Source of the DNA: Byssochlamys sp. IMV 00236
Lineage: Eukaryota; Ascomycota; Eurotiomycetes; Eurotiales; Thermoascaceae
Assembly: GCA_001931875.2 (NCBI GenBank)
Contig: MSJH02000660.1
Location: 237,317-301,316 of the forward strand
Length of the DNA: 64,000 nt
Direction: 5' to 3'
In this document: piece by piece, positions 11,375-22,892 of the stretch
Layout of the letters: each line of letters opens with the position of its first letter
Position numbering within the stretch: position 1 is the first letter of the stretch
Program-made: the position numbers and the translations under genes
The notes under the pieces: generated by a model
Seen by the model: only the letters and a program-made list of their open reading frames with translations
What the model was told of the DNA's origin: nothing
Database searches by the model: none

Positions 11375-12678
11375 TTACTCCTCAGCCAGGATCTTCTGGA
11401 AGGTCTCGCCGGCACGCTCAGGCTTGCCGCTCTCAACACCCTTCTGGCCGAGCTTCTCCTTGGAGAAAGCAGCAGCGTAGGGGTTGAGTCTCAGCATGAC
11501 CTGCTTGTTCCTGAGAGGGTTCTTCTTCTGCACGTTGGTCCTCTTGGTACGGGCCTCGCCCTTGGGCTCACGAAGGACGGACTGGATTTCGGAGGAGTTG
11601 ATCAGACGGGCAATGTCGGCGTTAGCGACAAGGTTGGAAGGCAGGATGAAGTCCTTCTTCAGGGCAGAGGGAGTAGTGGTAGTGCCGTAGACCTCGTCCA
11701 GAGCGGCGAAGGCAGAGGAAGTCCAGACGATGAAGCGGCCGAGGTGACCACCGGGGGCGAGCTGAAGGAGGTTGAGAGAGAAGACGGGGGAGGTCTCAAC
11801 ACCGGGGATGTTGCGGAAAGCCTTGACGAGCTCCTTACCATCGACCTCGGGGTTGTAGACAACCAGAGGACCACGGCGCTGGCGGTGACGACGGCCACGG
11901 AGCTTACCCTTACCGGCACGGATCTTCTTGGACTTCTGGACCTTGACAAGGTCAGGACCAGCACCAACAGCCTTCAGGAGAGAGACAGCGGCCTTGGTCT
12001 TGGTCAGGGCAGCACCCTCGAAGGTCTTGGAGTCGACAACCAGGGGGACCTCAGGAACGCTAGCGATGCGGTGACCACGGGCGAACAGGAGGGAAGGAAC
12101 GGAAGAAGCAGCCAGGGCGGAAGCGGTAGCGAAGCGCCTGGTTAATCTGTCAGTATGGAAACTCCTGCCAATACGGGTCTTCCTGATGCGTACTTCTGGC
12201 CAAGGTTGATCTTCTGGTGCCACTTTCTCCAGACCTTGGTCGGGGCGAACATACGACCAGAACGGCACTGGTTACCGAAAGCAGCCTGACCAGCACGGTG
12301 CGTACCGCCACCAGAGACACGGGGGATACGGGCGACAGCACGACCTGGCGCAAATTGTATCAGTATGAAGATATCCCCAGATCAAACATTCTCAGCATCT
12401 CGAATTGGCGACATACCGGTACCCCAGGACTCAGCAGAAGTCTGTTCACCAGCCTTCTCGCTCACAGCATAGGGCTGGCGCTTGTTCTTCGCGATACCGG
12501 TGTGAACCTTCCTGCAAAATCCATCAGCACCATTTCACCCATTGCCTTTCTCATTTTCGACGGCTTACTGGACAATGTCGGGACGGATTGGCGACTCGAA
12601 AACGGCGGGCAGAGGAATAGTCGCTCCGCTGGGCTTGCCATCCGCCGTGGCGATGGTGACGGTAGGGCGAGACGCCAT
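11375..12678 (-). CDS. rpl4: 60S ribosomal protein L4 (uL4)
   Basis: Four exons: 12678-12569, 12511-12417, 12344-12194 and 12137-11375; introns of 57, 72 and 56 nt; 372 residues, close to the usual eukaryotic length (yeast about 362). It begins [15 protein letters not shown]. The conserved core [20 protein letters not shown] is in exon 3, followed by [17 protein letters not shown], and [13 protein letters not shown] lies further on. uL4 is an essential large-subunit protein whose loop lines the peptide exit tunnel. Introns cluster at the 5' end, as is typical of fungal ribosomal protein genes. Codon use is strongly biased to C-ending codons, fitting high expression; this bias also produces a long antisense open frame that is not real. 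Confidence 0.98.
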
Positions 12679-13774
12679 TTTGTCGACAAGTTGCTGGTCG
12701 TTGTCGTCGTTAAAGGTTGGAGTTCAAGATGCTTCACGAAGAGCTGTGGGTTTTCTCGCTTACTCGGAGATCGGTGGTGAGAGTGCGGAAACCCTAAGCC
12801 CTCAATTCCACTTTAGGCGATGCTGGCCGTAGCGCCAAGCCTTTATGCAAGTTAGCGCCCGCCTTCTCTCCACAGCCAATCGGAAGCGACAGACCGATCT
12901 GTCCTACTTTCAGGCGTTCAAGTAACCGCTGAGCCCCAGAGCAATCACATTATTGTCATTGTTCAGTTTCATGACCGGACAGCCTGGCCCAGGTGTGATG
13001 GATAATGCATTGCAGCTTAATTGGACCTCTGCTCCTGTGGAACTTCTGCTATCGTTTGTTGCAAGCAAGCCTATGCTCAGGCGTCATCACCATTGGACAG
13101 ATCTCTAACGTGTATACAGCAGGAGTCATCTCACAAGATGTCGATCACTATGTGCTACTTTCTTTAGACAGCCAAAGACACTAATAATCAAGCTATGCCA
13201 CCTACAACTCTGCGGCGCAGCAGTTTTATGCACCCTGGAAACTTGCTGTGGTATCCCAAATGTCACTTTCCAGGAGTCCACCAATACCAGCTCTCGAGTA
13301 AGCGCCGCGAGTGCACCACAGGGCATGAATGGCCTACTGAAATGCACCTATTTTGGTCTACAGTATCACCATACCCTAGGGCCTACTGGTGCCATGTTCC
13401 TGAGCAAACTTCATCTGTTTTGTCTGGTGCATGTATGTTAATTGCCGCCACTACTTGACCGTGCTGTGCAGATCAATGTATCCACATATGAGCAATAGAA
13501 ACCAGCAAATGCCCACTACATAATTGTCTGCTTTGTGCTTTTAAATATGCTGATGGCTTTCTACCAGTCGACCAAAAAGGAGAAATCCCAGTTGGTCTAC
13601 CTGGATCTCTAACATATGCATATCTGCTTTTTTGCATAGCTCCGAGCCTATTCAGTCTCTCTGCTGCTTGGTGGTACTGTCCTTCATATTGGGAGTGAAA
13701 TCTATATATTTTTATTTATATTTTTTTTTGTGCAAGAGCACTTCCAGTTGATATCTTCAGCTACTACGATCCAG
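12679..13774. other. Divergent intergenic region rpl4 / DUF3433 gene
   Basis: About 1.1 kb between divergent starts. The first 150 bases should hold the rpl4 promoter. An open frame at 13195-13458 has no recognisable domain. A 65-bp repeat lies at 13551-13615, and an AT-only tract (about 13700-13730) precedes the DUF3433 start. Confidence 0.45.
13551..13615. repeat. Dispersed 65-bp hairpin repeat, copy 1
   Basis: Matches 55142-55206 at 59 of 65 positions by eye. It starts TGATGGCTTTCT and ends ATCTCTAACAT. The core CCAGTCGACCAAAAAGGAG is followed by a degraded inverse copy ending GGTCTACCTGG, so it can fold into an imperfect hairpin. Three of the six differences are G in the other copy and A here. 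Confidence 0.75.
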
Positions 13775-16700
13775 ATGCGGGAAGAAGACGCTTATACCAG
13801 AGTACCTGACAGACAAAAAAAAGCGTGTAAGGCTACTTTGTTGGGAGTTATTTGAGTTATCTGTGGAAGTACTGACAAGTTCACTATGTCTAGCATGGAG
13901 ACCACTCTCGCTGAATCCGATAATACTTACGTCTGTGATCGCATTTACTCTATTTCTAATTGTCATATTGGCAATTTTACAGTCAAAAAGCAAGCAAGAC
14001 GGAGGGGTGCTCTTCGCAGATGATATTGCGCATTTTCCCGCCGGATTTAACTTCCTTTATCTTTACTTGCCAACTATCATTGCGGTCTTCTATACAACTA
14101 TGTGGAATTGGATTGATCTAGATGTCAAACGAGTGGAACCGTGGCATCGGTTATCAAAAGAACCCCCATCAGCAGCAGCGGAGTCTCTACTATTGCAGTA
14201 TCCGGTGGAATTTCTAGCTTCCGTACCAATAAGTTCTATGAAGCGCAGGTCGGTAATTATTTCTTTTAGCTCTGAACTTTCTAACGCTTCTGTAGGCAGT
14301 GGGCAGTTTTCTGTGCCTCGACTATCCTGGTCATTCTTTTTTGGGCTGTGACTCCCCTACAGAGTGGCATCTTTGCTGTTACTAGTGTCTTCAGAACGCA
14401 GGTACAGCCAATGATTAGTTCTGTTGGATTCATCTCTTTGGAGGAGCAGGCCGATAAACTAAACCTTGATTTTGTGAACGATGGACACGATATCATATGG
14501 TTAGGACAAAAGTTACCTTCGTTTACGACGATGAAATACACACTTGCTCCGTTCCTTCCTTCGGCCGAGTCAACTATATCTGGTTCCAACAAAACCTGGA
14601 CCGGAAACACTATACTCTACGATACGACACTCACCTGTGAGAGTCCGGCGTCTATCTCGCGAACACCGAATGATACAGGGAAGGTGACGCCAGACGATGG
14701 GCACGGGTGTTCTGCTCCCGGAATCTTGGATTCGTGTACGGTAAGTGGACCGGCCGGCTCCCCTCCAAATATATCCATGTCCTATACATCAGTATGCAAC
14801 CCGAATGCCCACAAATTTCTTGCGGCAGTGAGATGGGATGATGGAAGCTGTTTACTCGGTGTTAAGAGTAATTCCTCTTCCTCAGTCATGTTCTGCCATG
14901 CAGAATACTTCCAACAAAGCGTCGAGGCCACCGTCCGTTTGCCTGACCTTTCTGTGCAAAGCGTACGCCCTATTTCTGAGAAGAAAGAGCTGTTGGTGGA
15001 TTCGTTCAATTTCACGCTTTTCGAGGAGATCATCGTCAATCAGGTTGTTCCACAGAAACATCAGAACAACAGTTCACCGCAGGCCGTCGATCACGACAGA
15101 GCGGATATATCAGCAGCTACTATTCTCTCGCAGGACGTGATCCTTCAGAAATTGAATGTTATTAGCGTGTCAAAAATGGTGCCCTTCGCTGTACAATTAT
15201 CTGGACTACCCGCATCATCCCTTTTCCAACCCGAAAATCTGCAGAACGCGTTTGAAGATGCTCACCAGCTGCTTTTCGCACTCGCAGTCCAGGAAGTGCT
15301 GAGAGCCCCATCAAACACGACATTTGATATGACAGGTATTGCAGAATCTTCTGTTGGAGCCGTCATAATGGTCCCGGTATTCACTTACTTGGTTATCGGG
15401 TTCCTCTCACTGATTATTATGTTCTCCATAATATTGCTCTGCATTTACAGGAGCCGAAAGCTCAATCTTCCATATGGGCCTAACTCAATTGCTTCAACAA
15501 TAGCGCTACTCCATCGGGTGGGAGGCCTCGTCTTAGCATGCCAATCTATCACCATTCCCGGCACCAAAGCAATCAGGAAGGTCGGCAGACGCAACTACTC
15601 CCATTTACAGTCCGAGGCAGACGGCGGTCAGCTTAAAGGGGCATTAGTATCAGAGGTCGATGACACAGTTGAAGCCAAGCCTACCTCAAATCACAAACCA
15701 ACTGCTTGGCCATGGGAGCTTAGCTCACTCGGGGGTATACCTTTTATCGTTACCCAGGCTGCTAGTATCGCTGCAGTTGTTCTGCTGCATAAACTTGTCC
15801 TGAAGAACAATGGTGAGTGCTGTGTCCGTCGAGATAGTCTGCCTGACGCCTGTCTAATATTGCACCTAGGGCTTGCACTGCCTTCGGAAAATCAAGTCAT
15901 TCAACAGATTGTGCTTAATTTCATTCCAACTGCGTTGGGAACAATTCTGGAGCCTTTCTGGGTCGTTCTAAACAGGTTCCTCTGCATTATCCAACCATTT
16001 ATCGAACTGAGGAAGGGTGCAACAGCCGCTTCAAAATCTGCTCTTCTCGAGTACACATCTCTGCCTCCCCAGCTTGCTTTCTTCCAGGCTATGTCGGCTC
16101 AGCATTGGCTCCTAGCTGCATTATGCGCAATTTCTGCGAGCGCGAATCTTCTAACAGTCGGTCTTAGTGGCTTGTTCGAGATACAAGATACATATCAGAA
16201 CAGCTCTGTCATTATGACCCAGAATCTTTCACTAGCAGTAGTCGTCAACGAGTGGACTGCTCCGGACGGTCAAGGTGGTTATCCTTTACAAACCATGCGT
16301 GCGAATCTTTCCGAAAATGTTCCCCTCCTTCCCTGGCTGAGTCCTGAATACTACTTTCTACCATTGTCAATTCCTCCCAAGAATGAGACAGCCGATACTT
16401 CCTATCGTGTTAGAACTAGCGGTCTAGGCTCTCGGTTAGACTGCCAACAGCTCAGAGAGAACGACCAGAACCTGGGCTATACCTTTACTCTTAACCATGA
16501 CGCCACTGAAGCGAACTTCACTGCTACGGAGACTCTCTCTGATGGCACCAAGATCCGGTGCTATTCGCCAAATGCATTCACTGGGGATAATGCAAAAGTT
16601 CCAGCAGAGGCAACGCAGATTTATCTTCGCGGCCCCCCAGAGGGGAAAAAGGCCCTTGAACTTTTCATACAGCCGATATCCAGCTTTGTTTCTGCTACTA

Positions 16701-17653
16701 GACAGGAGAAGTTCGCTTGTCCCCGAAGGCTAATAGCCGGATGGGTGAGGTCATCAATTTCACTTGGCGAAGAATTCTCAGAGACACTTTATGGGCCGAC
16801 ACGAAATATAACAAACGAATCGTTGAACTCGACATTTATGATGTGCAAGCCGAAATTCCAGACAGCGGAATTCGATGTGACTATCGACCAGCAAGGCCAT
16901 ATTTTGGGATATACACAGAAGACAGACTTGACGGAACCAGAGAATGATGTTTTAGCCTGGGCCATCTGGAATGCGACGACTTTCTTGGTTGGCGCGCCTC
17001 CAGGATATCTTGAGTGGCATAACGATACCTACGCCGCCGACTGGATGAATCTTTTCCTCAAGCAATATATGAAATCCACTTCACTTCTTGACGCCAATGT
17101 CCCTCTCCCTGAGTTCTCGAGACTTGTTGACTTGGTGGAGTACGTCTATGGGGAACTCTTTGCTATCATATTACAGTCAAACGATGGTCTTCTTCTACCA
17201 GCACCGCAGGTCAAATCAGTCGTTGCAACAGAGGTTATGAAGGTATCCAAGGTCTTCCTATCTATAACAATGGTCTACATTGTGTTAGCAACTCTGAGCG
17301 CGGGGCTCGCGGTGGCAATTTGTTTTTATGCCCTGCTGCCCAAGCCGTTCATGCCTCATATACCTACAAGCTTAGCGGCCCTCGCGTCATACATCTCCCA
17401 CAGCCATATATTGCATGACCTTGACAAGGCGCAAGTGGCTGAAGATAAAACCAAGATGGTCCGCTTTTTCGAAGAAAAGGGCCCTGTCTATGGATTCGGG
17501 AGATACATGGGTACTGATGGTGAAGTCCATATTGGAATTGACCGCCAGCCGTACCTTGTCCCGCAGAATATAGACCAAATCGAGATCCTGCGCAGACTGA
17601 AGATCACGGGAATACTGCACAAGAATACCGACATCGACTCAGGAATGATATAG
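13775..17653 (+). CDS. DUF3433-family multi-pass membrane protein, 1,235 aa
   Basis: Four exons: 13775-13826, 13894-14248, 14296-15812 and 15870-17653; introns of 67, 47 and 57 nt; the last is in frame without a stop and easily missed. The protein begins MREEDAYTRVPD. Near the N-terminus are WRPLSLNP and a transmembrane segment, then the DUF3433 signature LDVKRVEPWHRLSK, ESLLLQYPVEFL, and WAVTPLQSGIF. A second copy of the module follows the central part (WVVLNRFLCIIQPFIELRKG, ALLEYTSLPPQLA), each with a large extracellular-type, N-glycosylation-rich segment between membrane helices. The family is fungal, its function is unknown, and it is probably in the plasma or endomembrane. The tail has a soluble YGFGRYMGTDG region. 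Confidence 0.88.
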
Positions 17654-18058
17654 TGCAGGAATTAGCTTTCACGACCTACGATGCTCATTTTTGCTAAGAC
17701 ATATGGCATGATACTTGACATTATATGCTAGAAAATGATGGCATCTGAACAGAAGGAGTCCTACCAACTAAATTTTGAACTACTTTATTTCTGGAGCTTT
17801 ACTGTCATGAAAGTTGGAAAGTTCAAAGAGCCATTGTATTTTCAGCCTGGCTGTGTCAGGGTTGCCTATGTCAGAAGAAAAGTCTTTCAATAAGCCTCTA
17901 AAATCGTTTGTGAAAATTTACATCATCGAAGGAAACATGAAAGGAGAAAAAAAAAGGATATCCTCAAGAAATGTGTCTGCGAATGAGATGAGAGAGAAAA
18001 AATGGACTCCCGAGCCAGAGTGATTCTAAAATATCCGGGCCTGCGGACATTCTAGCTC
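17654..18058. other. Convergent 3' intergenic region
   Basis: 405 bases between the stop of the DUF3433 gene and the stop of the LPMO gene on the other strand. AT-rich; no supported gene. A 69-codon open frame here (17814-18023) has no features. Confidence 0.5.
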
Positions 18059-19261
18059 TCACAGATGACTCAGACGGCCAATGTGTCTCCTGGGGTGCAA
18101 GTGGCCGGCAGGGACTCTAGGAGATCTCTTGACAGCAGCGACCTTCAGGGAGTCGGACTTGCCAGCGGTGCAAGTAGTGCCAGAAGCCATATCGATGGGG
18201 CTGGACCAATTGCCGCTAGCACAGCGCTGGAAGGAGCTGCCGTTGATGCAGTTCCAGGTTCCCTCTGGGCTGCAAGCCCCTGACAGGGCGCCGCTGCTGG
18301 AGGCGGAGCTGCTTGGGGTGCTGGATGGACCGGCCGAAACAACAGACACAGTCGCAGTCGTAGCAGACGCAATAGGCGAGGCGCCAGATGCGAAGATTCC
18401 TGGAGCACCAGTTGGGGTGGTTTCAGGAGCGGAGGTAGCAACAGAAGACTGAGAGGCGCTGCTGGCGGCGGCGGAAGTAGCAGGAGAAGCACCAGGAGAA
18501 GTACCACTGGGAGCGGCACTAGACGGGCCAGGGCCAGGACCACCAGAGCATGCGGGCTGTCCGAGTGCCAGGAGTTCGCTTGCGAGACCGGCGAGTTCAA
18601 GAGAGTCACCAGGGTCAGGGAAGCGGATGTTGACGTTCTCTGGGGTTGTGCAGCCATTGATATTGGCCACGAACATAGGTGGGAAGCTGTCACGTTTGGA
18701 GATCGCTTGGGAGCTAGACTCGTCACGCTTCTGGCTTCCTGCGGTAACAGCGATAGGAGCACAGTTCATGTACATTTCACGATTACCAACGCGGTTGAAC
18801 CATGTCCACGCGAGAGTGTAGTTGCCAGCGGAGATACCATCTGGGATAGAAAACTGGAAGGTGTTCGGGACAGGGGTGTCTGCACTACCCACGAGGTTTC
18901 CGGCGGTTTGAATAGGGCATCCGCCCTCAATTGAATGGATAACCATCCATTTCGAGTCCTTGGTCGGGTGCTCATCTGTTGTCAAGCTGACTTGACAAGA
19001 ACCACCACCGTGGGTAGCGATACCCTTGAAGGCAAGAGTCTGGGGCTCCCCGATCTTGAATGTGTTCGTCTCCCGCGCACTCTCCTCGTTGTCCCACATC
19101 TGCTCTCTGATCTTGCATGGGAAATCACTGCCACTGGCATCGAGAGGAGAGTTGTTCAGAGTTCCAAGACCATATGGAACTGGCTTGGTCATGATGATGT
19201 GGGCATTAGCAAAAGAAGCGGACAGCACCGCTGCAACGGCAATGATCGACTTTGAAAACAT
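18059..19261 (-). CDS. Secreted AA11 lytic polysaccharide monooxygenase with X278-like C-terminal module
   Basis: Intronless, 400 residues. A 20-residue signal peptide ends FANA, so His21 becomes the mature N-terminal His, the first ligand of the copper histidine brace. The second His lies in GIATHGGGSC (mature residue 64) and the axial Tyr in REMYMNCAP (mature 144), matching the AA11 pattern of His, His, Tyr. AA11 enzymes cleave chitin oxidatively. A KR-containing, then Ala/Ser/Pro/Thr-rich linker (about residues 200-335) leads to a Cys-rich module with CSPEGTWNC and FQRCASGNW, resembling the X278 module found after AA11 domains. The start at MFSKS is chosen over an in-frame upstream start because it opens the signal peptide. 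The protein ends in a basic, His/Arg-containing tail. Confidence 0.92.
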   Translation of the reverse strand: MFSKSIIAVAAVLSASFANAHIIMTKPVPYGLGTLNNSPLDASGSDFPCKIREQMWDNEESARETNTFKIGEPQTLAFKGIATHGGGSCQVSLTTDEHPTKDSKWMVIHSIEGGCPIQTAGNLVGSADTPVPNTFQFSIPDGISAGNYTLAWTWFNRVGNREMYMNCAPIAVTAGSQKRDESSSQAISKRDSFPPMFVANINGCTTPENVNIRFPDPGDSLELAGLASELLALGQPACSGGPGPGPSSAAPSGTSPGASPATSAAASSASQSSVATSAPETTPTGAPGIFASGASPIASATTATVSVVSAGPSSTPSSSASSSGALSGACSPEGTWNCINGSSFQRCASGNWSSPIDMASGTTCTAGKSDSLKVAAVKRSPRVPAGHLHPRRHIGRLSHL

Positions 19262-22200
19262 CTTGTTGGACTTTTTTTCGAGTTTCAAATCAATCTGATG
19301 CGTACCGGACGAATCAGATAGGTCGTAATGACTGAAAAGGTTTGATAGAACCAGCAAAGAGAGGGATCTTCAGAGAATGTCAGTAAGGACCGCCCAGCAG
19401 TCAACAGAAAAAAAAAAAAAAAAAAAAAAACGGCAATGATATGATAGAAAGAAGAAGTTGACGTTGCATGCCAGATTTTGGATACAGCTCATGAAAATAT
19501 ATTCAATCTGTCCATGGTCCGCAGATAATTGGACAATAAGACAGCGACAATGGATGCTCAATAATGAAGAGGTGAAGGAGACAATACCTTTGTGTGTTAA
19601 CGGTGGAGCTGGACAGATCCTGCCTTACGATTGGTTCTGAAAAGGAATGATGTGCAGAAGGATGTCTGCTTCAGTTTGGACGTTGCAATGAACGTTGATA
19701 GTCTGCCACAGGCAAGACAAATGAAGATAGAGAAAGGAAACAGGAACTGGCCTGCAATGAAAAAAGTCGAACAAGAGAGATCTACCCTTCGAGCCGTGAG
19801 GATGTGAGGAAGAGAAGATCAGTCTGGGCAGGGCAAGAAGGTGTTTATATCGGCCTTGGTGGAGGTCCCCGCCTGGCACACCGCAGTGGACAGTGGACAC
19901 TGACCAGACGGGGCTTACCACAGCACATCCCACACACATGGACACTCTGATCACTCACATTTTACGCCTATAGGCCTACCAGAATGGACATTAGCGAAAA
20001 GAACCGAAAAAGCACACGTATCAACGGATTTTGCCGCCTGCTGTTGCAGTGCTTGCGGAGAAGGTTACGGCCAGTGAGGATCCCCGGGTCTCCTGTGGAC
20101 CATGACGGTTGAAGCAGATGAAGCTGATTATTTCGCCTGCAAGAAGGGAACGGTGTCCGTGCCTTGCAGCATACTGCCGTGGCAAGCCATACGGGTACCT
20201 AGGCTCATGATGTCCTGAGTGGGCAGCTGTTGAGCCACCAGGGGGCATTTGTGCCTGGTACCTGCACACCCAGAACCGATGGATTGGCCAGGAGGAATAC
20301 GGAGTAGAGTCAAAACCTTCGAGCAGCCATACGGGATGCCCAGGCCCGGTTGTGCGGACAGACTGATCTGCAACGTGCTGATCCAGAAAAGCGCGGTGGA
20401 GAGAGATCACACCGAGTCGACGGACACATAACATTCTCTTCTGAAGCTGTTTCTCGACTGCCGGGTGCCCTGAACACCGACCCTTAGTGGAAAGGGATGG
20501 ACGTCATAGTTTGCCTCCGGTGCTTTAATCTACGAGGCGCAGCCGGTCCTTTTTTCCGCGAAGAATCTGATTTCCATATGGCACAGCCTCTGCAAATCCG
20601 CAGAGTAGACAGTTGACCACCGCATCGGACGTGGGATATGTTGTTTAGCGTCGACGTCTCGCTGGCCAATAATGGGCGATAACTAAGATGTAGAAGAGCC
20701 AGGGTTTGTCTTTCGGGTCGATTTCCTTGGGTCGAAGTCTGTCAGGGACAATGGACGCCACTGGGGAGCCGGGGATGTAGCCCCGGGGTGATGTTCAAAC
20801 TTCAGCTTCTCTTTTGCCGAACTAAGACGCGGCTAAACAAGAAAGCCCCTCGGTCGCGGCAATGGTGCGACAAGAGCCAAAACCCCTGGCTTCCAAAGAA
20901 GCCTTACAGATTTCCAGCGAAATGTCTCTCATGAAATGCCCGCACAATTATCTGCCAGCGTCGAGGAATCAAGACGCGAGTATCCCAGCGACATCGATTC
21001 TGCCTCGCGTTAATTATACCATGAAAATGTCTATGTCTCGAGGACAATGAGTTTTTGTTCGGGGATCGAGTAAGCGATCCTCGCACGTTGTTTCAGTGCT
21101 TATCCACAAGACGGTAGCCAAAAGACACCCCGTCATGACGGCCATAGATTAGGTTAGGTTGTTTCAGATGTCTGATCTGTTCTTCCTGGCGATCTTTCCT
21201 ATGACACATGGCCTTCGTTTTCCGATGGAACGTATCCCATGCCACTTGACGTGGGCGTGGCGGCGTGGCCAGTCCTATGGCGAATATCCACAATAAGCTC
21301 AAAAATTCCTTTTTATGTGGCTATCTTGGGCGGCTTCTGTGCTTCTGTGATCCAGTCGACTCCCACATCGCTACGGACTGGCTGCTGACCAACTCACCAA
21401 TTGGTAGAGCATCACAGCCTAACTCGGCGAGGGGACGTATTATAACCGAGAGAAAAGGCCTCATGCACGAACTTACCATGTCAAGAAAGCTTAGGTTTAA
21501 GACACTTCCACAAGCTGGCTTTCCCACCTTACATCCCCATGCCGATCAATAATGTTTCGAAACAGTCACTTAAAAGTTAGCATAGAGACGGAAGCTTTGA
21601 GGCTTTGAGCACTCCGTTTCATTGCTTTTCCCACCGCTGATGGTGACCAACCACCTACAAATATGGGATGGCACCTCGAACATTGGTAGACTATCTATGG
21701 TTTACTTCGAGTGATTGGGGCCACAGCGGAAAAGACCGAACCGCGTGAGAATGTGTTCGGGGCACGAGATCGGGCTCCATCGTAGGGCTCATTATTCTCC
21801 AGTAGCTGGACGAGACGAACCGAACCGCTTAGGCGTTCCATCACAATCCACGAAGTATCTCATCCAACAGCCCCTCCCGAGTATGCGATACTCAAACCGG
21901 ACGTGCGTGTCGTAACCTCATGAGCCATCGACTCGAACGGAGTACGAATTAACTATATTGCACCAAGGATAAAAGACATATCCCTGCCCACGGAAAAAAG
22001 AAGAACAACCTTATTATTAAAGATCCCTGCTCTCTTCCTTTCCTTTTCGAGAACGCATGAAACGTCGGAGATTACTATAACCCTGTCTCTGCGTATGCCA
22101 TATGGTAGTTAACCCTTGGCGCTTGGCATCGCGCAGGCTGTAACAAGACTCTTATCCATGCGTTGTCTATCCTATCCTAATCATTAATATTAAATATTAT

Positions 22201-22892
22201 GCGAGCTCCCTGTTGTAATATTAATATTTCCTAGGCTGTCGGAGACTGAATCTTGGTTACATCGGGAATCCTTCTGAGAAAATGTAATTTTCTTTTAGAT
22301 GTACGGAGGTCTCTTCAAGGCCATAGAGGCTTTTGTATGCTGTTGGTTCTCTTAATTATCACATTCCTCAGGATATTCCTGTATTTGAGGGATTTACTAT
22401 GTGCGGTCCGACGGCCTTGGACGATGGAGACTGTAAAGGTGCGAGTATCGCTCCATGCGTGTCAAGGTATAATCATCAGCACACATCTACGCGATATTGG
22501 ACCTCCCGCTGTTATTTCCAGGGCTGTGCCAGGGCAAATATGCTTAGACAACTGCAGCAGACACCTGCGGTAAACAGTGTCCAGCGTTATCATTGAGCTC
22601 TCATGCTGGTGGTGTTGGTGATCCGTCAAGCATGCGTTCTGTCTCGGGGACATGGGCACCATAAAGCTCAGTGAGAGGCTTTGGTCATGTACCCCCACGG
22701 CCAGGCCTGCGGATTTTGACATGATAATGTAATATGTCAATTACATGCCCGTGAAGCTTTTCAGCTTGCAAGCTGCTGATGGCGTTGGTCATCGAGGCGT
22801 TCTTCCATACCAAGATGTAGACGTCTAGGAGCGCTTAGTGTATGCTGCGGTTATATCAGATAACCTTATAACAGCATAGCATGTAAGAGAGA
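19262..22892. other. 3.6 kb gene-poor region upstream of the LPMO gene
   Basis: Contains the LPMO promoter on the left, with a 23-A run at 19408-19430 and a CCCCGC site (GCGGGG on the coding strand, a CreA-type core) at 19867-19872. The remainder holds only short featureless open frames, the longest 137 codons at 20021-20434 on the minus strand. An exact TACGGAGTA lies at 20298-20306. AT-only words in inverted arrangement flank 22190-22230. No gene is supported. Confidence 0.4.
19408..19430. repeat. Poly-A/T tract, 23 bp
   Basis: An uninterrupted run of 23 As on the plus strand (poly-T relative to the LPMO gene), about 147 bp upstream of its ATG. Such tracts in fungal promoters tend to exclude nucleosomes; here that is inference. 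Confidence 0.9.

Noticed and set aside
11363..12145. 260-codon open frame on the plus strand
   Set aside because: It is the antisense of the rpl4 main exon; codon bias of highly expressed genes leaves such frames open.
18145..18762. 205-codon minus-strand frame, Leu/Pro-rich
   Set aside because: It is another frame of the LPMO linker and tail; low-complexity codons create it.
20021..20434. 137-codon minus-strand frame
   Set aside because: Composition looks random (many His, Arg, Pro, Trp), no signal peptide, no domain, no splice partner.
21391..21410. tRNA-like D-arm (AACTCACCAATTGGTAGAGC)
   Set aside because: No TTCGA T-arm or acceptor pairing follows within 75 nt, so it is not a tRNA.
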